DNA of 64,000 nt from Verrucomicrobiota bacterium. Its GTDB lineage: Bacteria > Verrucomicrobiota > Verrucomicrobiia > Verrucomicrobiales > Akkermansiaceae. Position 1 is the stretch's first letter. Each line of letters opens with the position of its first letter. This document shows, in pieces, positions 15,743-25,768 of the stretch. Where the stretch lies: positions 108,719 through 172,718 of the forward strand of contig JAFLEH010000014.1 in assembly GCA_017301995.1 (NCBI GenBank), in the 5' to 3' direction. The notes below the pieces were generated by a model. That model worked only from the letters and a program-made list of their open reading frames with translations. It did not search any database and had not been told where the DNA came from. The position numbers and the translations under genes are program-made.

Positions 15743-18205
15743 ATGGCGGCGATGTCGAAACCCTCATGGCTGGCACTTGGAATGATCGTGGCGCTCCCGC
15801 TCCACGCGCAGGAAACCCCCGTTCTGCCGGAGATTCCGGACACCACGCCGCCCGATACGATCACGCCCGTGCCGCTGCCCGGCATTCCGTTTGGTTCGCC
15901 GGACCAGTTCAAGCCCGTCATGCCGGACAACGTCCGCATCGACAACAAGGGCGGCGAGGAAATCGTGCTCGGCGAAGGCGTGCGCTACGGCGGGCCGGTG
16001 AAAATCAGCGGCGACAACGGCATGGAGGTCTTCGCCGACCGCGCCAGCCTGGTGCTCAAGGACGAGTCGATCGTGCTGGAGGGCAACGTCAGCGTCTATC
16101 AGGGAAACATCCTCCAGCGGGGAGATCGGGCGGTTTATTTCTACAACCGCAAATTCCTCGACGCCCGGCAACTGACGGTTTCCGCCGATCCGGTGATCAT
16201 GGAGGCCGGAAAATTCACCATGGAAGAGCGCGACGGAAAGCCGGTGTTCGTGGGCACCGACGCCGGAATCACCCTGCACGATGCCGAGCGCCCGAATTTC
16301 TGGATCCGCGCCGACCGCACCAACGTCTATCCGGGCGAGAAGATCACGTTCAAGAATCTCAAGCTCTACGCCGGCGACACGCCCGTGTTTTGGCTGCCCT
16401 ATCTGAGCCAACCGCTCAATGCCGAACTCGGCTACCATTTCATTCCCGGCGCGCGCTCGACGTGGGGTGCCTATCTGCTCAACAGCTACGGCATCATGCT
16501 GGGCGGCACCCGCGATCCGGTGACCGGCGAAAACGAGGACGCCTGGCTCTTGTCAAAATGGCACGTCGATCTGCGCAGCGCCCGCGGCATCGGCACCGGC
16601 GTGGATTTCTCGGACACCCGCATCGACAATCCGGAAAACATCACCGGTCTGAGCCTCTATTACCTCAACGACCTCGATCCGAGCGAGAGCCGGACGGGCA
16701 TTCCCAGAGGCTTCGTCAATGAGGACCGCTACAACCTGGAACTCAAGCACCGTGTGACGCTGGATCTGCCGGACGACGCCACCTGGTATGCGGACGCAAA
16801 CATCAACGTGCTGAGCGACGACTATTATCTGGAGGATTTCCGGCCGGAGATTTTCCGGACCAACCCGAATCCGGACAACATGGCCGGGCTTTTCCGCAGG
16901 GATGAAACCTCGCTGTTTTCGCTCTACGCCCGGTTCCAGGCGAATGATTTCATGAAAGCCGCAACCCGGTTGCCGGAAATCGCGTTCGAGCAGTCCCGCC
17001 GCCCGTTGTTCGGAACACCCATCCTCCACGAGGGATCCACCTCGCTCGGCATGTTGGGCGTGGCGATGGACGAATCGCTGCGCTGGGGTGTCATCGAGCC
17101 GCTGCTGGCGCTGCCGCCCGGCGACCCGCGCGAGGCCGCGCTGTTGAGCCGTCTCCAGGGACCGGACCGGGCGATCGCGGCGGAGATCCGCTCGCTCGCG
17201 CCGGGCGACCCGCGGATCAACGGGCTGCGGCGGCAGTTGTTCGACACCGGTTTCACCCGGTTCCACACCTATCAGGATTTCTCACTGCCCTGTCAGTTGG
17301 GAGGATGGCTGAATCTCACCCCGCAGGCGGGCATCGGATACACCCACTACATGGGCGTGGACGGCCCGGCGGATTCGGAGTCGAGTCTCCACCTTCACGC
17401 CGGCGTCGAGGCATCGGTCAAGTTTTCCAAAAACCTCGGCGATTTCACCAACCACCAGTGGGGCATGGACGGTCTGCTCCACGTCATGCAGCCCTATGCC
17501 AATTGGTCGATCCTATCGTCCGACGAACTGCCGCTGCTCTATCCGCGGGTGGACCGTCTCACCTTTTCCACCCGTCCCCCCACCCTTTCTCCGGAGCGTT
17601 TCACCGCCACCGACGATATGCAGAACTGGAATATCCTGCGGCTCGGCGTGCGCAACCACCTGCTCACCCGCCGCGACGGACAGGCGCATCCGTGGCTGTT
17701 CATGGACAGCTACATCGATGCCTATCTGAACGACCCCGACATGAACCGCACCTTCTCCAATTTCTACAATGATCTGCGTTTCGAACCGGTTCCGTGGGCA
17801 TCATTGGGCCTGGAAACCCAGTTCCCGCTGATCGACGGGGGATCGGGATTCAGCGAAGTGACCACCTATCTGCGGGTCCAACCGACGCCGGATGTGGAAC
17901 TCGCCGTCGGCTATCGCTGGCTGGACAACCATCCGGTATTACTGGATTCCAACCGCATCGACCTGCGCGGCTTCGTGAGGCTCAACGAAAAATGGGGAAT
18001 CGGCGCGCAAAATGTTTGGGAAATGGACGACGGCACGCTGGAACTCCAACAATACACCCTGCACCGCGATCTCGGAAACTGGGTGGCCGGTGTGGGCCTC
18101 ACCAGCCGCGACAACCGGGTGGATCACGAATACGGCGTGATGTTCTCCCTCACGCTGAAGGAACTCCCCTCAGTGTCGCTGCCGTTCCGGTTCGACTCGA
18201 ACTGA
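15743..18205 (+). CDS. lptD: LPS-assembly outer membrane protein LptD
   Basis: The 820-residue protein has a signal peptide ending near ALPLHAQ, an OstA/LptA-like beta-jellyroll (about residues 55-240, with VFADRASLVLKDESIVLEGN and YFYNRKFLDARQLTVSADP), then a long beta-barrel region rich in aromatic residues. It would insert LPS into the outer leaflet together with LptE. ATG 15743 (MAAMSKP) and ATG 15752 are both possible; GGATGG lies just before the second. The frame extends upstream to 15647 without signal-peptide character. The mature protein appears to have a single Cys (in SLPCQLGG), so the interdomain disulfides of enterobacterial LptD cannot form. It converges with a small anchored protein two bases away. 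Confidence 0.92.
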   Translation: MAAMSKPSWLALGMIVALPLHAQETPVLPEIPDTTPPDTITPVPLPGIPFGSPDQFKPVMPDNVRIDNKGGEEIVLGEGVRYGGPVKISGDNGMEVFADRASLVLKDESIVLEGNVSVYQGNILQRGDRAVYFYNRKFLDARQLTVSADPVIMEAGKFTMEERDGKPVFVGTDAGITLHDAERPNFWIRADRTNVYPGEKITFKNLKLYAGDTPVFWLPYLSQPLNAELGYHFIPGARSTWGAYLLNSYGIMLGGTRDPVTGENEDAWLLSKWHVDLRSARGIGTGVDFSDTRIDNPENITGLSLYYLNDLDPSESRTGIPRGFVNEDRYNLELKHRVTLDLPDDATWYADANINVLSDDYYLEDFRPEIFRTNPNPDNMAGLFRRDETSLFSLYARFQANDFMKAATRLPEIAFEQSRRPLFGTPILHEGSTSLGMLGVAMDESLRWGVIEPLLALPPGDPREAALLSRLQGPDRAIAAEIRSLAPGDPRINGLRRQLFDTGFTRFHTYQDFSLPCQLGGWLNLTPQAGIGYTHYMGVDGPADSESSLHLHAGVEASVKFSKNLGDFTNHQWGMDGLLHVMQPYANWSILSSDELPLLYPRVDRLTFSTRPPTLSPERFTATDDMQNWNILRLGVRNHLLTRRDGQAHPWLFMDSYIDAYLNDPDMNRTFSNFYNDLRFEPVPWASLGLETQFPLIDGGSGFSEVTTYLRVQPTPDVELAVGYRWLDNHPVLLDSNRIDLRGFVRLNEKWGIGAQNVWEMDDGTLELQQYTLHRDLGNWVAGVGLTSRDNRVDHEYGVMFSLTLKELPSVSLPFRFDSN

Positions 18206-18207
18206 AG

Positions 18208-18666
18208 TCAGAACGCGCCGCCGTCGCCGCCTCCTTCGGGGACGCCGAGGATTTTTAGGATATCCTCGCGAAGCCGACCGGTGACCTTGTCCATCTTGTG
18301 AAACTCCTTGACCTTGCAGTTGAATCCGACGTTGATCGAGGGAACTTTTCCGTTAGACGTGTCCGCGGTGCCAATCTCGCAGAAAAACCGTGTGAGAAGG
18401 CTTTTCACCGCCTCTTCCTCGGAGGAAAACCCGAACGTCTTCGCAAAACCGGAATCCCGGCATACGGCGGCCATGGTTTCCGGATCCGTCAGTTTCTTTT
18501 TGAGGGTGTCCGCCATTTCCTTGCGCTGTTCCGGCGAGGCCTCGACGGCAGGCAGCGGCAGCCAGATCCGGGTGTTGCGATTCTGCTGGTAGGTGCGGTA
18601 TCCGAACGCACCCAAGACCAGGAACAACACCATAAAAGCTGCCGCAGCGATAATCCAACGTTGCAT
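18208..18666 (-). CDS. Small membrane-anchored hypothetical protein
   Basis: The 152-residue protein has one N-terminal transmembrane segment (residues 4-24, IIAAAAFMVLFLVLGAFGY) followed by a polar periplasmic domain with two Cys (in AVCRDSGF and RFFCEIG) and a glycine-rich C-terminus (PEGGGDGG). No family is recognised. It is convergent with lptD and its start lies 46 bases from that of the divergent M16 peptidase gene, so it is probably a single-gene unit. Confidence 0.7.
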   Translation of the reverse strand: MQRWIIAAAAFMVLFLVLGAFGYRTYQQNRNTRIWLPLPAVEASPEQRKEMADTLKKKLTDPETMAAVCRDSGFAKTFGFSSEEEAVKSLLTRFFCEIGTADTSNGKVPSINVGFNCKVKEFHKMDKVTGRLREDILKILGVPEGGGDGGAF

Positions 18667-18712
18667 GCCGGGCTTCTATAGCGCATGGAGCGGTCCCGCA
18701 AGCACGAAATCC

Positions 18713-21220
18713 ATGAATTATCCCCGCGCCACCGCCTCGGTCGAAACCCTCCCCAACGGCCTCACCCTGATCCTCGACCCGGATCCGGCCGCACCGGTGG
18801 TCAGCGCCCAGATCTGGGTCGAAACCGGATCGCTCCATGAAGACCGCCACCTCGGCTGCGGGCTCTCGCATTTTCTCGAACACATGGTGTTCAAAGGCAC
18901 CCGTGATTTCGACGGCGGCGGGCTGGCGGACGCGGTCCAGGCGGCCGGAGGCCACTGGAACGCCTACACCACCTTCGAACGCACCGTCTATTACATCGAC
19001 GGACCGGCGGCCTCGCTGCCGCTGTTCCTCCGCGTTCTAACCGGACTGGTGTTCTTCCCCACCCTGCCGGAGGCCGATTTCGAAAACGAAAAGGATGTCA
19101 TCCGCCGGGAAATCGACATGGGGCTCGACGATCCGGACAACGCGCTCCAGCGCCTGCTGCTCGCCACCGCGTTCGCCACCGACCCGCGCAGGCTGCCGGT
19201 CATCGGCCACCGGCATTTGTTCGACTCCGTCACCTATCCGGATCTCGTGGGCTACCACCGCAGCAACTACGTTCCGGACCGTTGTTTCGCGGTGATTTCG
19301 GGTGATTTCGACGCCACCGCAGCCCGCAAAATGCTGGAGGAACTCACCGCCGACTGCCAAACCGCCGGCGGCCGCGTGGTGACACCGCCCGCCGACCCAC
19401 CGCAGCTCGGACCTCGCCGGGCGCGCGACACGTTCCCCGTTCCCAACAGCCGGATCGCCTGGGCTTGGAAGATCCCCGCGCTCGATCATCCGGACGCGCC
19501 GGCCTATTCGGTGCTCGCCAATCTGTTAGGAAAAGGCCGCGCCTCGATTCTCTATCAGCGGCTCCGCGAGGAAACCGGATTGGCCCTGGAAATCTCCGCC
19601 TACGCCTGGAATTGTCCGGGCCGGGAGGGATTGTTCGGGATCTCCGCCGACGCGGAAACGCCCAACCGCGACCCGCTGATCGATGCCGTGACGGAGGTGC
19701 TCGCCAGCCTCGCGGCCGCCCCGCTCGACGAGGATCTCGCCAAGGCGAAACGCCAGCTCGCGGTGAGCCAGTTCGGCACGCTTTGCACCGCGTCCGGACG
19801 CGCCTCGGACCTCGGGTCCAACTGGCACGAGGCCCGCGATCTCGACTTCACCCGCAGCTATCTGGATGCCGTCGCGCGGGTTTCCGCCGATGACATCCGC
19901 CGCGCCGCCGCCTCCCTAACCGACCAGCGGCTCACGCTGGCGATTCTCGATCCCGAGGACGCCCCGCCGCCCGCGCGGATCGCCCGCCGGCCGCACCGCC
20001 GCGAGGCCATCACGATCCACTCCCTGCCGAATGGCATCACCCTCGCGCTGGCCCCGGATCAGCGCGTCCCGCTGGTCCGCGTCCAGGCGGCGGTTAGAGC
20101 GGGACTGTATGCGGAATCGGTTTCCAACAACGGCATCAACCGGCTCCTGGCGGCCTCGCTCCCGAAAGGCACGCTCCGCCGTTCGTCACGCGACCTCGCG
20201 CTCACGCTCGAAAGTCTCGGCGCCTCGCTTTCCGCCAATGGCGGCAACAACGCGTTTCTCATCCAGGCCGGCGGCCTATCCGCCGATCTCCGGACCATCG
20301 CCGGGGTGTTCGGCGAGGTGCTTCACTCGCCCGCCCTGGCGGAAAACGAGGTGGCCCGCGAGGCCGCCAGCCAGCTCTCCGCGATCGAGGAATCCCTAAC
20401 CGACCCGATGACCGTGGCGTTCAAATCGCTGCGCCGCCTGCTGTTCGGCGACACCGGATACGGCCTCGATTCGCTCGGAACCCCGGAAACGCTCGCCGTT
20501 CTGGCTCCCGAAACCCTCCGCAACCACCACGCGCGGCATTTCCAGGGCGTCAACCTAACCATCGCGGTGACCGGCGATTTCGAACCCGCGGCCGCGCTGG
20601 ATTGGCTAACCGAAGCGACCTCCCAACTGCCCGCAGGCACACCGTGGTCGCCCGATGCCGGATACCTAACACCCGGCCGCGAGTCCACCGACCGCCTGCC
20701 GAAGAAGCAGGCCGCGCTGGCCATCGGCTATCCGGGCGCCACCGTCACCGGCACCGACCGTTTTGCCCTCGCGATGCTCCAGGAATATGCCTCGGACATG
20801 GCGGGCCCGCTGTTCACCCGGCTGCGCGAGGAACTCGGCCTGGCCTATCAGGTCGGGGCCACCCAGTTTCTCGGCTACGATACCGGGCTGTTCTCGTTCT
20901 ACATCGCCACCTCGCCCGAACAGGCCGAGCTCGCCCGCACCGAACTGCTCGCGGAAATCGGGAAAATCGCCAGCAACGGCATCCCGGACGAGGCGTTTGA
21001 ACGCGTCCGCGCCACGGTGCTCAGCGGACTCGCGCTCCAACAGCAATCGCCCGCGGCCATCGCGCAATCCGTCGCGCTCGACTGCCTGTTCGGCCAACCC
21101 GCCGATTTCCACCGCCGCCTGCCGGAAATCCACAAGGCGCTCGACCCGGCCACCGTCCGCGAAACCGCCGCCCGCATCTTCGCCGTCCCGCCCTGTATCG
21201 CCACCGTGCTGCCGCAGTGA
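18713..21220 (+). CDS. M16-family (pitrilysin-type) zinc peptidase
   Basis: The 835-residue protein has two tandem M16 modules. The first has the inverted zinc motif HFLEH at residues 53-57 and the downstream acidic stretch ENEKDVIRREIDMGLDD that supplies the third ligand. The second (from about residue 440) lacks the motif, as is usual for the structural half. The ATG at 18713 starts MNYPRATASVETLPNGLTLIL, a normal family beginning; upstream in-frame codons overlap the divergent gene. No clear signal peptide is present, so the peptidase may be cytoplasmic or exported without a classical signal. serS follows after 51 bases. Codons such as GTT AGA, CTA ACC and TTA GGA are frequent in it. Confidence 0.93.
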   Translation: MNYPRATASVETLPNGLTLILDPDPAAPVVSAQIWVETGSLHEDRHLGCGLSHFLEHMVFKGTRDFDGGGLADAVQAAGGHWNAYTTFERTVYYIDGPAASLPLFLRVLTGLVFFPTLPEADFENEKDVIRREIDMGLDDPDNALQRLLLATAFATDPRRLPVIGHRHLFDSVTYPDLVGYHRSNYVPDRCFAVISGDFDATAARKMLEELTADCQTAGGRVVTPPADPPQLGPRRARDTFPVPNSRIAWAWKIPALDHPDAPAYSVLANLLGKGRASILYQRLREETGLALEISAYAWNCPGREGLFGISADAETPNRDPLIDAVTEVLASLAAAPLDEDLAKAKRQLAVSQFGTLCTASGRASDLGSNWHEARDLDFTRSYLDAVARVSADDIRRAAASLTDQRLTLAILDPEDAPPPARIARRPHRREAITIHSLPNGITLALAPDQRVPLVRVQAAVRAGLYAESVSNNGINRLLAASLPKGTLRRSSRDLALTLESLGASLSANGGNNAFLIQAGGLSADLRTIAGVFGEVLHSPALAENEVAREAASQLSAIEESLTDPMTVAFKSLRRLLFGDTGYGLDSLGTPETLAVLAPETLRNHHARHFQGVNLTIAVTGDFEPAAALDWLTEATSQLPAGTPWSPDAGYLTPGRESTDRLPKKQAALAIGYPGATVTGTDRFALAMLQEYASDMAGPLFTRLREELGLAYQVGATQFLGYDTGLFSFYIATSPEQAELARTELLAEIGKIASNGIPDEAFERVRATVLSGLALQQQSPAAIAQSVALDCLFGQPADFHRRLPEIHKALDPATVRETAARIFAVPPCIATVLPQ

Positions 21221-21271
21221 TGCCTTTTTTGCATTGCCTTGGCCTTGCGGTCAGGCGAGACTCGCCGCGCC

Positions 21272-22555
21272 ATGCTTGACATCCGCGCCATCCGCGAAAA
21301 TCCGACCGAAATCGAAGCCCGCCTCAAAAACCGGGGCGGCGACCATTGGAAACTCGTCGCCGAAGTGCTCGCTTGCGACGAATCCCGCCGCCAGGCGGAA
21401 ACCGCCAAGCAACAGCTCCAGTCCGACCGCAAACGCATCTCCAAGGAAATCGGCGCGCTCAAGGCGAAAGGCCAGGACACCTCCGCCATCGAGGCCGAGG
21501 TCCGCTCCATCAACGATCGGATCACCACCCTCGACGCCGACGCGGAGGCCGCCACCGCCCGCCAGACCGATCTGCTCCTCAACATCCCCAACCTGCCCCA
21601 CGCGGATTGCCCGGTCGGGGCCGACGAGACCGCCAACCCGGTGGTTAGAGAGTGGGGCGATAAGCCGGAAATCGCCGAACCGAAGGATCACGTCGAGCTG
21701 GCCACCACGCTGCGCCTCATCGACTGGGACGATGCCATCCGCATCGCCGGATCGGGCTTCGCGGTCTATCGGGGCCGCGGCGCGCGCCTCGAACGGGCGC
21801 TGATCAATTTCCTGTTGGATACGCAGTCGTCCAACGGTTATGAGGAAGTCAACGTGCCGCACCTCGTGAAACGCGAGTGCATGGAAGGCACCGGCCAACT
21901 TCCGAAATTCGAAGCCGACATGTACGGCACCGAACCCGCGGAAACCGACGGCCGCAACACGCTGTTCCTTGCCCCCACCGCCGAGGTGCCGGTGACCAAT
22001 CTCTATCGGGACACGATCCTCGCCGAGGCCGATCTACCCGTCCGCATGGTCGCCTACACCCCGTGTTTCCGCCGCGAGGCGGGCTCCGCCGGCCGCGATA
22101 ACAAGGGCATCATCCGCATGCACCAGTTTGACAAAGTGGAACTCGTGCAAATCGTCCATCCGGACCGCGGCTTCGAGGTGTTGGAGGAACTCACCGGCCA
22201 TGCGGAATCGATCCTCCGGAAACTCGGCCTGCATTACCGCGTGATCGAACTCTGCACCGGCGATGTCGGAAACTCCTCGGCCAAAACCTACGACATCGAA
22301 GTCTGGGCGCCCGGCCAAGGGAAATATCTGGAAGTTTCGAGCTGTTCCTGCTTCACCGACTATCAGGCGCGCCGGATGAAGCTGCGCTTCAAGGACGCCG
22401 AGGGCAAGAACCGTTTCCCGCACACGCTCAACGGCTCCGGCACCGCCCTACCGCGCCTCTACGTGGCCCTGCTGGAACAATGCCAGCAACCCGACGGCAC
22501 GATCCGCATCCCCACCGCCCTCGTCCCCTCCTTCGGCGCGGAAACCATCGCGTGA
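21272..22555 (+). CDS. serS: Seryl-tRNA synthetase
   Basis: The 427-residue protein starts MLDIRAIRENPTEIEARL, the typical beginning of the N-terminal tRNA-binding coiled coil (about residues 30-100). The class II catalytic core follows, with motif 2 in PCFRREAGSAGRDNKGIIR and motif 3 in GSGTALPRLYVALLEQCQ. It charges tRNA-Ser (and Sec if present) with serine in the cytoplasm. The ATG at 21272 is fixed by the family N-terminus. It is downstream of the M16 peptidase gene and convergent with metY over 144 bases that hold no recognisable gene. Confidence 0.97.
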   Translation: MLDIRAIRENPTEIEARLKNRGGDHWKLVAEVLACDESRRQAETAKQQLQSDRKRISKEIGALKAKGQDTSAIEAEVRSINDRITTLDADAEAATARQTDLLLNIPNLPHADCPVGADETANPVVREWGDKPEIAEPKDHVELATTLRLIDWDDAIRIAGSGFAVYRGRGARLERALINFLLDTQSSNGYEEVNVPHLVKRECMEGTGQLPKFEADMYGTEPAETDGRNTLFLAPTAEVPVTNLYRDTILAEADLPVRMVAYTPCFRREAGSAGRDNKGIIRMHQFDKVELVQIVHPDRGFEVLEELTGHAESILRKLGLHYRVIELCTGDVGNSSAKTYDIEVWAPGQGKYLEVSSCSCFTDYQARRMKLRFKDAEGKNRFPHTLNGSGTALPRLYVALLEQCQQPDGTIRIPTALVPSFGAETIA

Positions 22556-22699
22556 GCGGTACATGACTCCGGTCCAAGCCGTCTTGGGAGGTTCGATTGG
22601 CAATCGTCGAATTTCGAACGGAGGGCCGGATGTACGCAAACGAAGCGGTCCGGCGTCTCTATCCGGAAACGACTCCCCCTATCGGAATTCGGCAAAACA

Positions 22700-23983
22700 T
22701 CATCCCAGCGCCTGATCGAGGTCCGCCAGGATGTCTTCGATGTGTTCGATACCGACCGATAGGCGGATTAGGTCGGGCGTGATGCCGCCGGCCTTCTGTT
22801 GGGCCTCGTTGAGCTGGGAATGGGTGGTGGTGGCCGGATGGATGGCCAGGCTCTTGGCGTCGCCGACGTTGGCCAGATGTTTGAAAATCCGGAGTTTCTC
22901 GATGAACCGCTGGCCGGCGGACGCGCCACCCTTGATGCCGAACACGACCATCCCGCCGCCATGGCCGCGGAGATATTTCCTCGCCGCCGCGTGCTGCGGA
23001 TCTTCGGTTAGACCGGGGTAACGGACCCACTCGACCTGCGGGTGGGCCTTGAGGTGTTCGGCCACGGCGAGCGAGTTCTGGCAATGCCGTTCCATCCGCA
23101 GCCCGAGCGTTTCGATGCCCTGCATCAGCAGCCATGAGTTATCCGGCGCGATGCAGGCGCCGAGGTTGCGCAGCGGCACCGTGCGGGCGCGCAGGATGAA
23201 CGCCAGCGGCGCAAGCGGCGCGGGCAGATCATGGCCCCAGCGCAGGCCGTGGTAGCCGTTGTCCGGCTGGTCGTAGAGCGGATGTTTTCCCGCGGCCCAG
23301 TTGAATTTCCCGCTATCGACGATGATGCCGCCGATGCCCGCGCCGTGGCCGCCGAACCACTTGGTTAGGGAATGCACCACGATGTCCGCGCCGAATTCGA
23401 TCGGCCGGGTCAGATAGGGAGTGGAAAACGTCGAGTCCACGACCAGCGGCAGTCCGTGGGCGTGTGCGATGGCCGCGACCGCCTCCAGATCCGCCACTTC
23501 GAGGGCCGGATTGGAGACGGTTTCGGTGAACAGCGCGCGGGTGTTGGAGTCGATGGCGGCGGCGAAATTGTTGGGATCGGTGGAATCCACGAAGCGCACC
23601 TCGATGCCGAGGTCCGGAAGGATGTCCTTGAACTGGGTGTAGGTGCCGCCGTAGAGGTTTCTGGCGGAAACGATGTTGTCGCCGGCCTTGGCGAGGTTGA
23701 TGATCGCGTAGAAAATCGCGCTGGTGCCGGAGGCCACGGCCATGGCGCCGAGTTCGGGCGCGCCTTCCAGCAGGGCCACGCGTTTCTCAAGCACCTCGGT
23801 GGTCGAGTTGGTCAGGCGGGTGTAAATGTTTCCGAGTTCCTTCAGCGCGAAAAGATTGGCCGCCTGTTCGGTGCTGTTGAACACGAACGAACTGGTGCGG
23901 TAGAGCGGCACCGCGGCGGCGCGGGAGGTAGGGTCGCCGGCGTAGCCGCCGTGCAGGGCGATGGTTTCGAGATGGAGGGACAT
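22700..23983 (-). CDS. metY: O-acetylhomoserine sulfhydrylase (PLP enzyme)
   Basis: The 427-residue Cys/Met-metabolism PLP enzyme starts with LETIALHGGYAGDPTSRA and PLYRTSSFVFNSTEQAANLF, typical of MetY. The Schiff-base lysine is Lys208 in VVHSLTKWFGGHG, and the C-terminal RLSVGIEHIEDILADLDQAL is a family signature. It makes homocysteine from O-acetylhomoserine and sulfide, with possible cysteine synthase side activity. It stands alone between convergent serS and the divergent HlyD-like gene; the 285-base upstream region (23984-24268) showed no SAM riboswitch that I could recognise. Confidence 0.94.
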   Translation of the reverse strand: MSLHLETIALHGGYAGDPTSRAAAVPLYRTSSFVFNSTEQAANLFALKELGNIYTRLTNSTTEVLEKRVALLEGAPELGAMAVASGTSAIFYAIINLAKAGDNIVSARNLYGGTYTQFKDILPDLGIEVRFVDSTDPNNFAAAIDSNTRALFTETVSNPALEVADLEAVAAIAHAHGLPLVVDSTFSTPYLTRPIEFGADIVVHSLTKWFGGHGAGIGGIIVDSGKFNWAAGKHPLYDQPDNGYHGLRWGHDLPAPLAPLAFILRARTVPLRNLGACIAPDNSWLLMQGIETLGLRMERHCQNSLAVAEHLKAHPQVEWVRYPGLTEDPQHAAARKYLRGHGGGMVVFGIKGGASAGQRFIEKLRIFKHLANVGDAKSLAIHPATTTHSQLNEAQQKAGGITPDLIRLSVGIEHIEDILADLDQALG

Positions 23984-24268
23984 GCGGTTCGCTTGGTTGG
24001 GGATTGGGACGGAAAACTAGACGATTGGCTCCCGGACGCAAGCGGAAATCCGGGGCATGAACGCCATCACCACGCCCCACCACTCCCCCCACGCTTGACA
24101 ACCACAACTCCATCCGGGAGAAACCTGTCGGCCAGACCCAACCGGATGCGGAAAACGCCCTTTTCCCAACCAATTTGTGGGTCCGGAAAGGCAAAAGGCG
24201 CGGGTGACTCCGCTTTTGTCGCACGAAACCCCGTTTTCCACCCGTAACCCCATCCCCGATCCCGCTTC

Positions 24269-25660
24269 ATGAAAATCCACACCGCCACCCTGCTGTTCCC
24301 GCTTTGCCTGACCGCCACCGCCGCCGACCACACGGTCGCGCCGAAGCCGTTTTTCATCCCGCATACCTTCGGGGCCACCGCGCTTCCCGCGGAAACCACG
24401 CCGATCCGCCTCGATGTGAAGGCCTGGGGGGATTTCGAGATCGAGCAGATCGCCGCCCACGGTAGCAAAGTGGCCGCGGGTGACGTTCTTGTGAAATGCG
24501 ATGCTGAGGAAATCGACAAGAAGCTCGACGATGCCCGCCGCGCGCTGACCGCCAGCGAACTCAACCTCGCCCAGGCCGAGCTCGCCGCCAAAACCGCCGC
24601 GGACTCCACCGCGCTCAAGCTGGACGCCGCCCGCCGCGCGGCCCGCAACGCGAAGGAAGCCCTCGATTATTTCACCAAAACCCGCCGCAAGGCCGCCGAA
24701 GAAGGCGCCGAACAGGGACTCAAGCGGGCCAAAGAGGCGCTCGAGAATGCCAAGGAGGAACTCAAGCAGCTCCAGAAAATGTACGACGCCGACGACCTCA
24801 CGGAGGAAACCGAGGAAATCATCCTCACCCGCCAGAAGGACGCCGTCGCCCGCGCCGAATTCGGCCTGCGGATGGAGCAGCTCGATTACGACCGCACGAT
24901 GAAGGTTTCGCTGCCCCGCGAGGAGGAGGCTCTCGTCGCCGCCGACAAATCGGCCGCCATCGATCTGATCGACGCCGAGGCGAACCTTCCCCGCGCGCTC
25001 AAGCTCCAACAGCTCGCGTTGGATGGAGCGCGAATCGGATTCGCCCGTGAAAAGGAAAACCTCGCCAAGCTCGAGGCGGACCGGAAGCTGTTCGAGATCA
25101 AGGCGCCTGCGGCCGGCTGGTTCTACTACGGCACCATCGAGGAGGGCCGTTGGACCACTGGCGAAATGATCAAGGGGCTCGTCGTACATGGAAAAGCGCC
25201 GCTAAAGCGCCCGTTCGCCACCTTCATTCCGGCCACCGCCAAGCTGGGACTGGTCGCATTTGTCGATGAGTCCACCGCCCGCTCTCTTGTCCCGGAATCC
25301 AAGGGAACCGCCACCGTCGGCGGACGCGAGGAAACCGACTTGCCGGTCACCCTGGTTTCCGCCAGCCCCACTCCCGGCACCGACGGCCGCTACCGCGCGC
25401 AACTCGACATCACCTGGCCGAAGGAACTCACCGTCACCCCCGGCGCCACCGCCGAAGTGACGCTGGTTTCCTATCAGAAAGCCGACGCCTTGGCGGTTCC
25501 CACCAAAGCGCTCACCCAGACCGCCACCGGCTGGACGGTGGAGGTGAAACTCGCCGACGGAAAATCCGAGCAACGCCCCGTGAAACGCGGCCGTTCCGCC
25601 AAGGACCAGACCGAGATTCTATCCGGATTGGAAGCGGGCCAGGTGGTGATCGTTCCTTGA
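24269..25660 (+). CDS. HlyD-family periplasmic adaptor-like protein
   Basis: The 463-residue protein has a cleavable-looking signal peptide (residues 1-19, ending ATAADH). A lipoyl-like half follows (about 63-85, IAAHGSKVAAGDVLVKCDAEE), then a long charged alpha-helical hairpin (about 86-285), the second lipoyl half (FEIKAPAAGWFYYG) and a beta-barrel/membrane-proximal domain. This is the domain order of membrane-fusion adaptors of efflux pumps. No inner-membrane pump or TolC-type gene is adjacent; the next gene, 50 bases downstream, is a secreted cyclase-like repeat protein. The adaptor may therefore work with an unlinked transporter or do something else. Confidence 0.8.
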   Translation: MKIHTATLLFPLCLTATAADHTVAPKPFFIPHTFGATALPAETTPIRLDVKAWGDFEIEQIAAHGSKVAAGDVLVKCDAEEIDKKLDDARRALTASELNLAQAELAAKTAADSTALKLDAARRAARNAKEALDYFTKTRRKAAEEGAEQGLKRAKEALENAKEELKQLQKMYDADDLTEETEEIILTRQKDAVARAEFGLRMEQLDYDRTMKVSLPREEEALVAADKSAAIDLIDAEANLPRALKLQQLALDGARIGFAREKENLAKLEADRKLFEIKAPAAGWFYYGTIEEGRWTTGEMIKGLVVHGKAPLKRPFATFIPATAKLGLVAFVDESTARSLVPESKGTATVGGREETDLPVTLVSASPTPGTDGRYRAQLDITWPKELTVTPGATAEVTLVSYQKADALAVPTKALTQTATGWTVEVKLADGKSEQRPVKRGRSAKDQTEILSGLEAGQVVIVP

Positions 25661-25661
25661 A

Positions 25662-25768
25662 GACGCAAGACTTGAAGATTCAAGAATCAAGACGAACCAT
25701 CCGCAATTTCATGCTCCTTTCCATTCAATCGCGTCCTACGGGGAGACTTCTTCTGCGTCTTGCGTCTT
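25662..25768. repeat. 12-bp inverted repeat spanning a start codon
   Basis: AAGACGCAAGAC at 25662-25673 is exactly complementary to GTCTTGCGTCTT at 25757-25768. The arms lie on either side of the ATG at 25711, so the transcript could fold over the start. The first arm sits in a low-complexity stretch built of CAAGA/GATTCAAG words. Confidence 0.5.

Noticed and set aside
22592..22604. Palindrome CGATTGGCAATCG between serS and metY
   Set aside because: The stem has only a one-base centre and no T-run, so it is not a credible terminator; it may be a chance palindrome.
23984..24268. Possible SAM riboswitch before metY
   Set aside because: I looked for the SAM-I and SAM-II type conserved cores on the minus strand and did not find them.
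24017..25189. 390-codon minus-strand open frame
   Set aside because: It is antisense to the HlyD-like gene and rich in Gly/Arg/Leu shadows; no domain seen.
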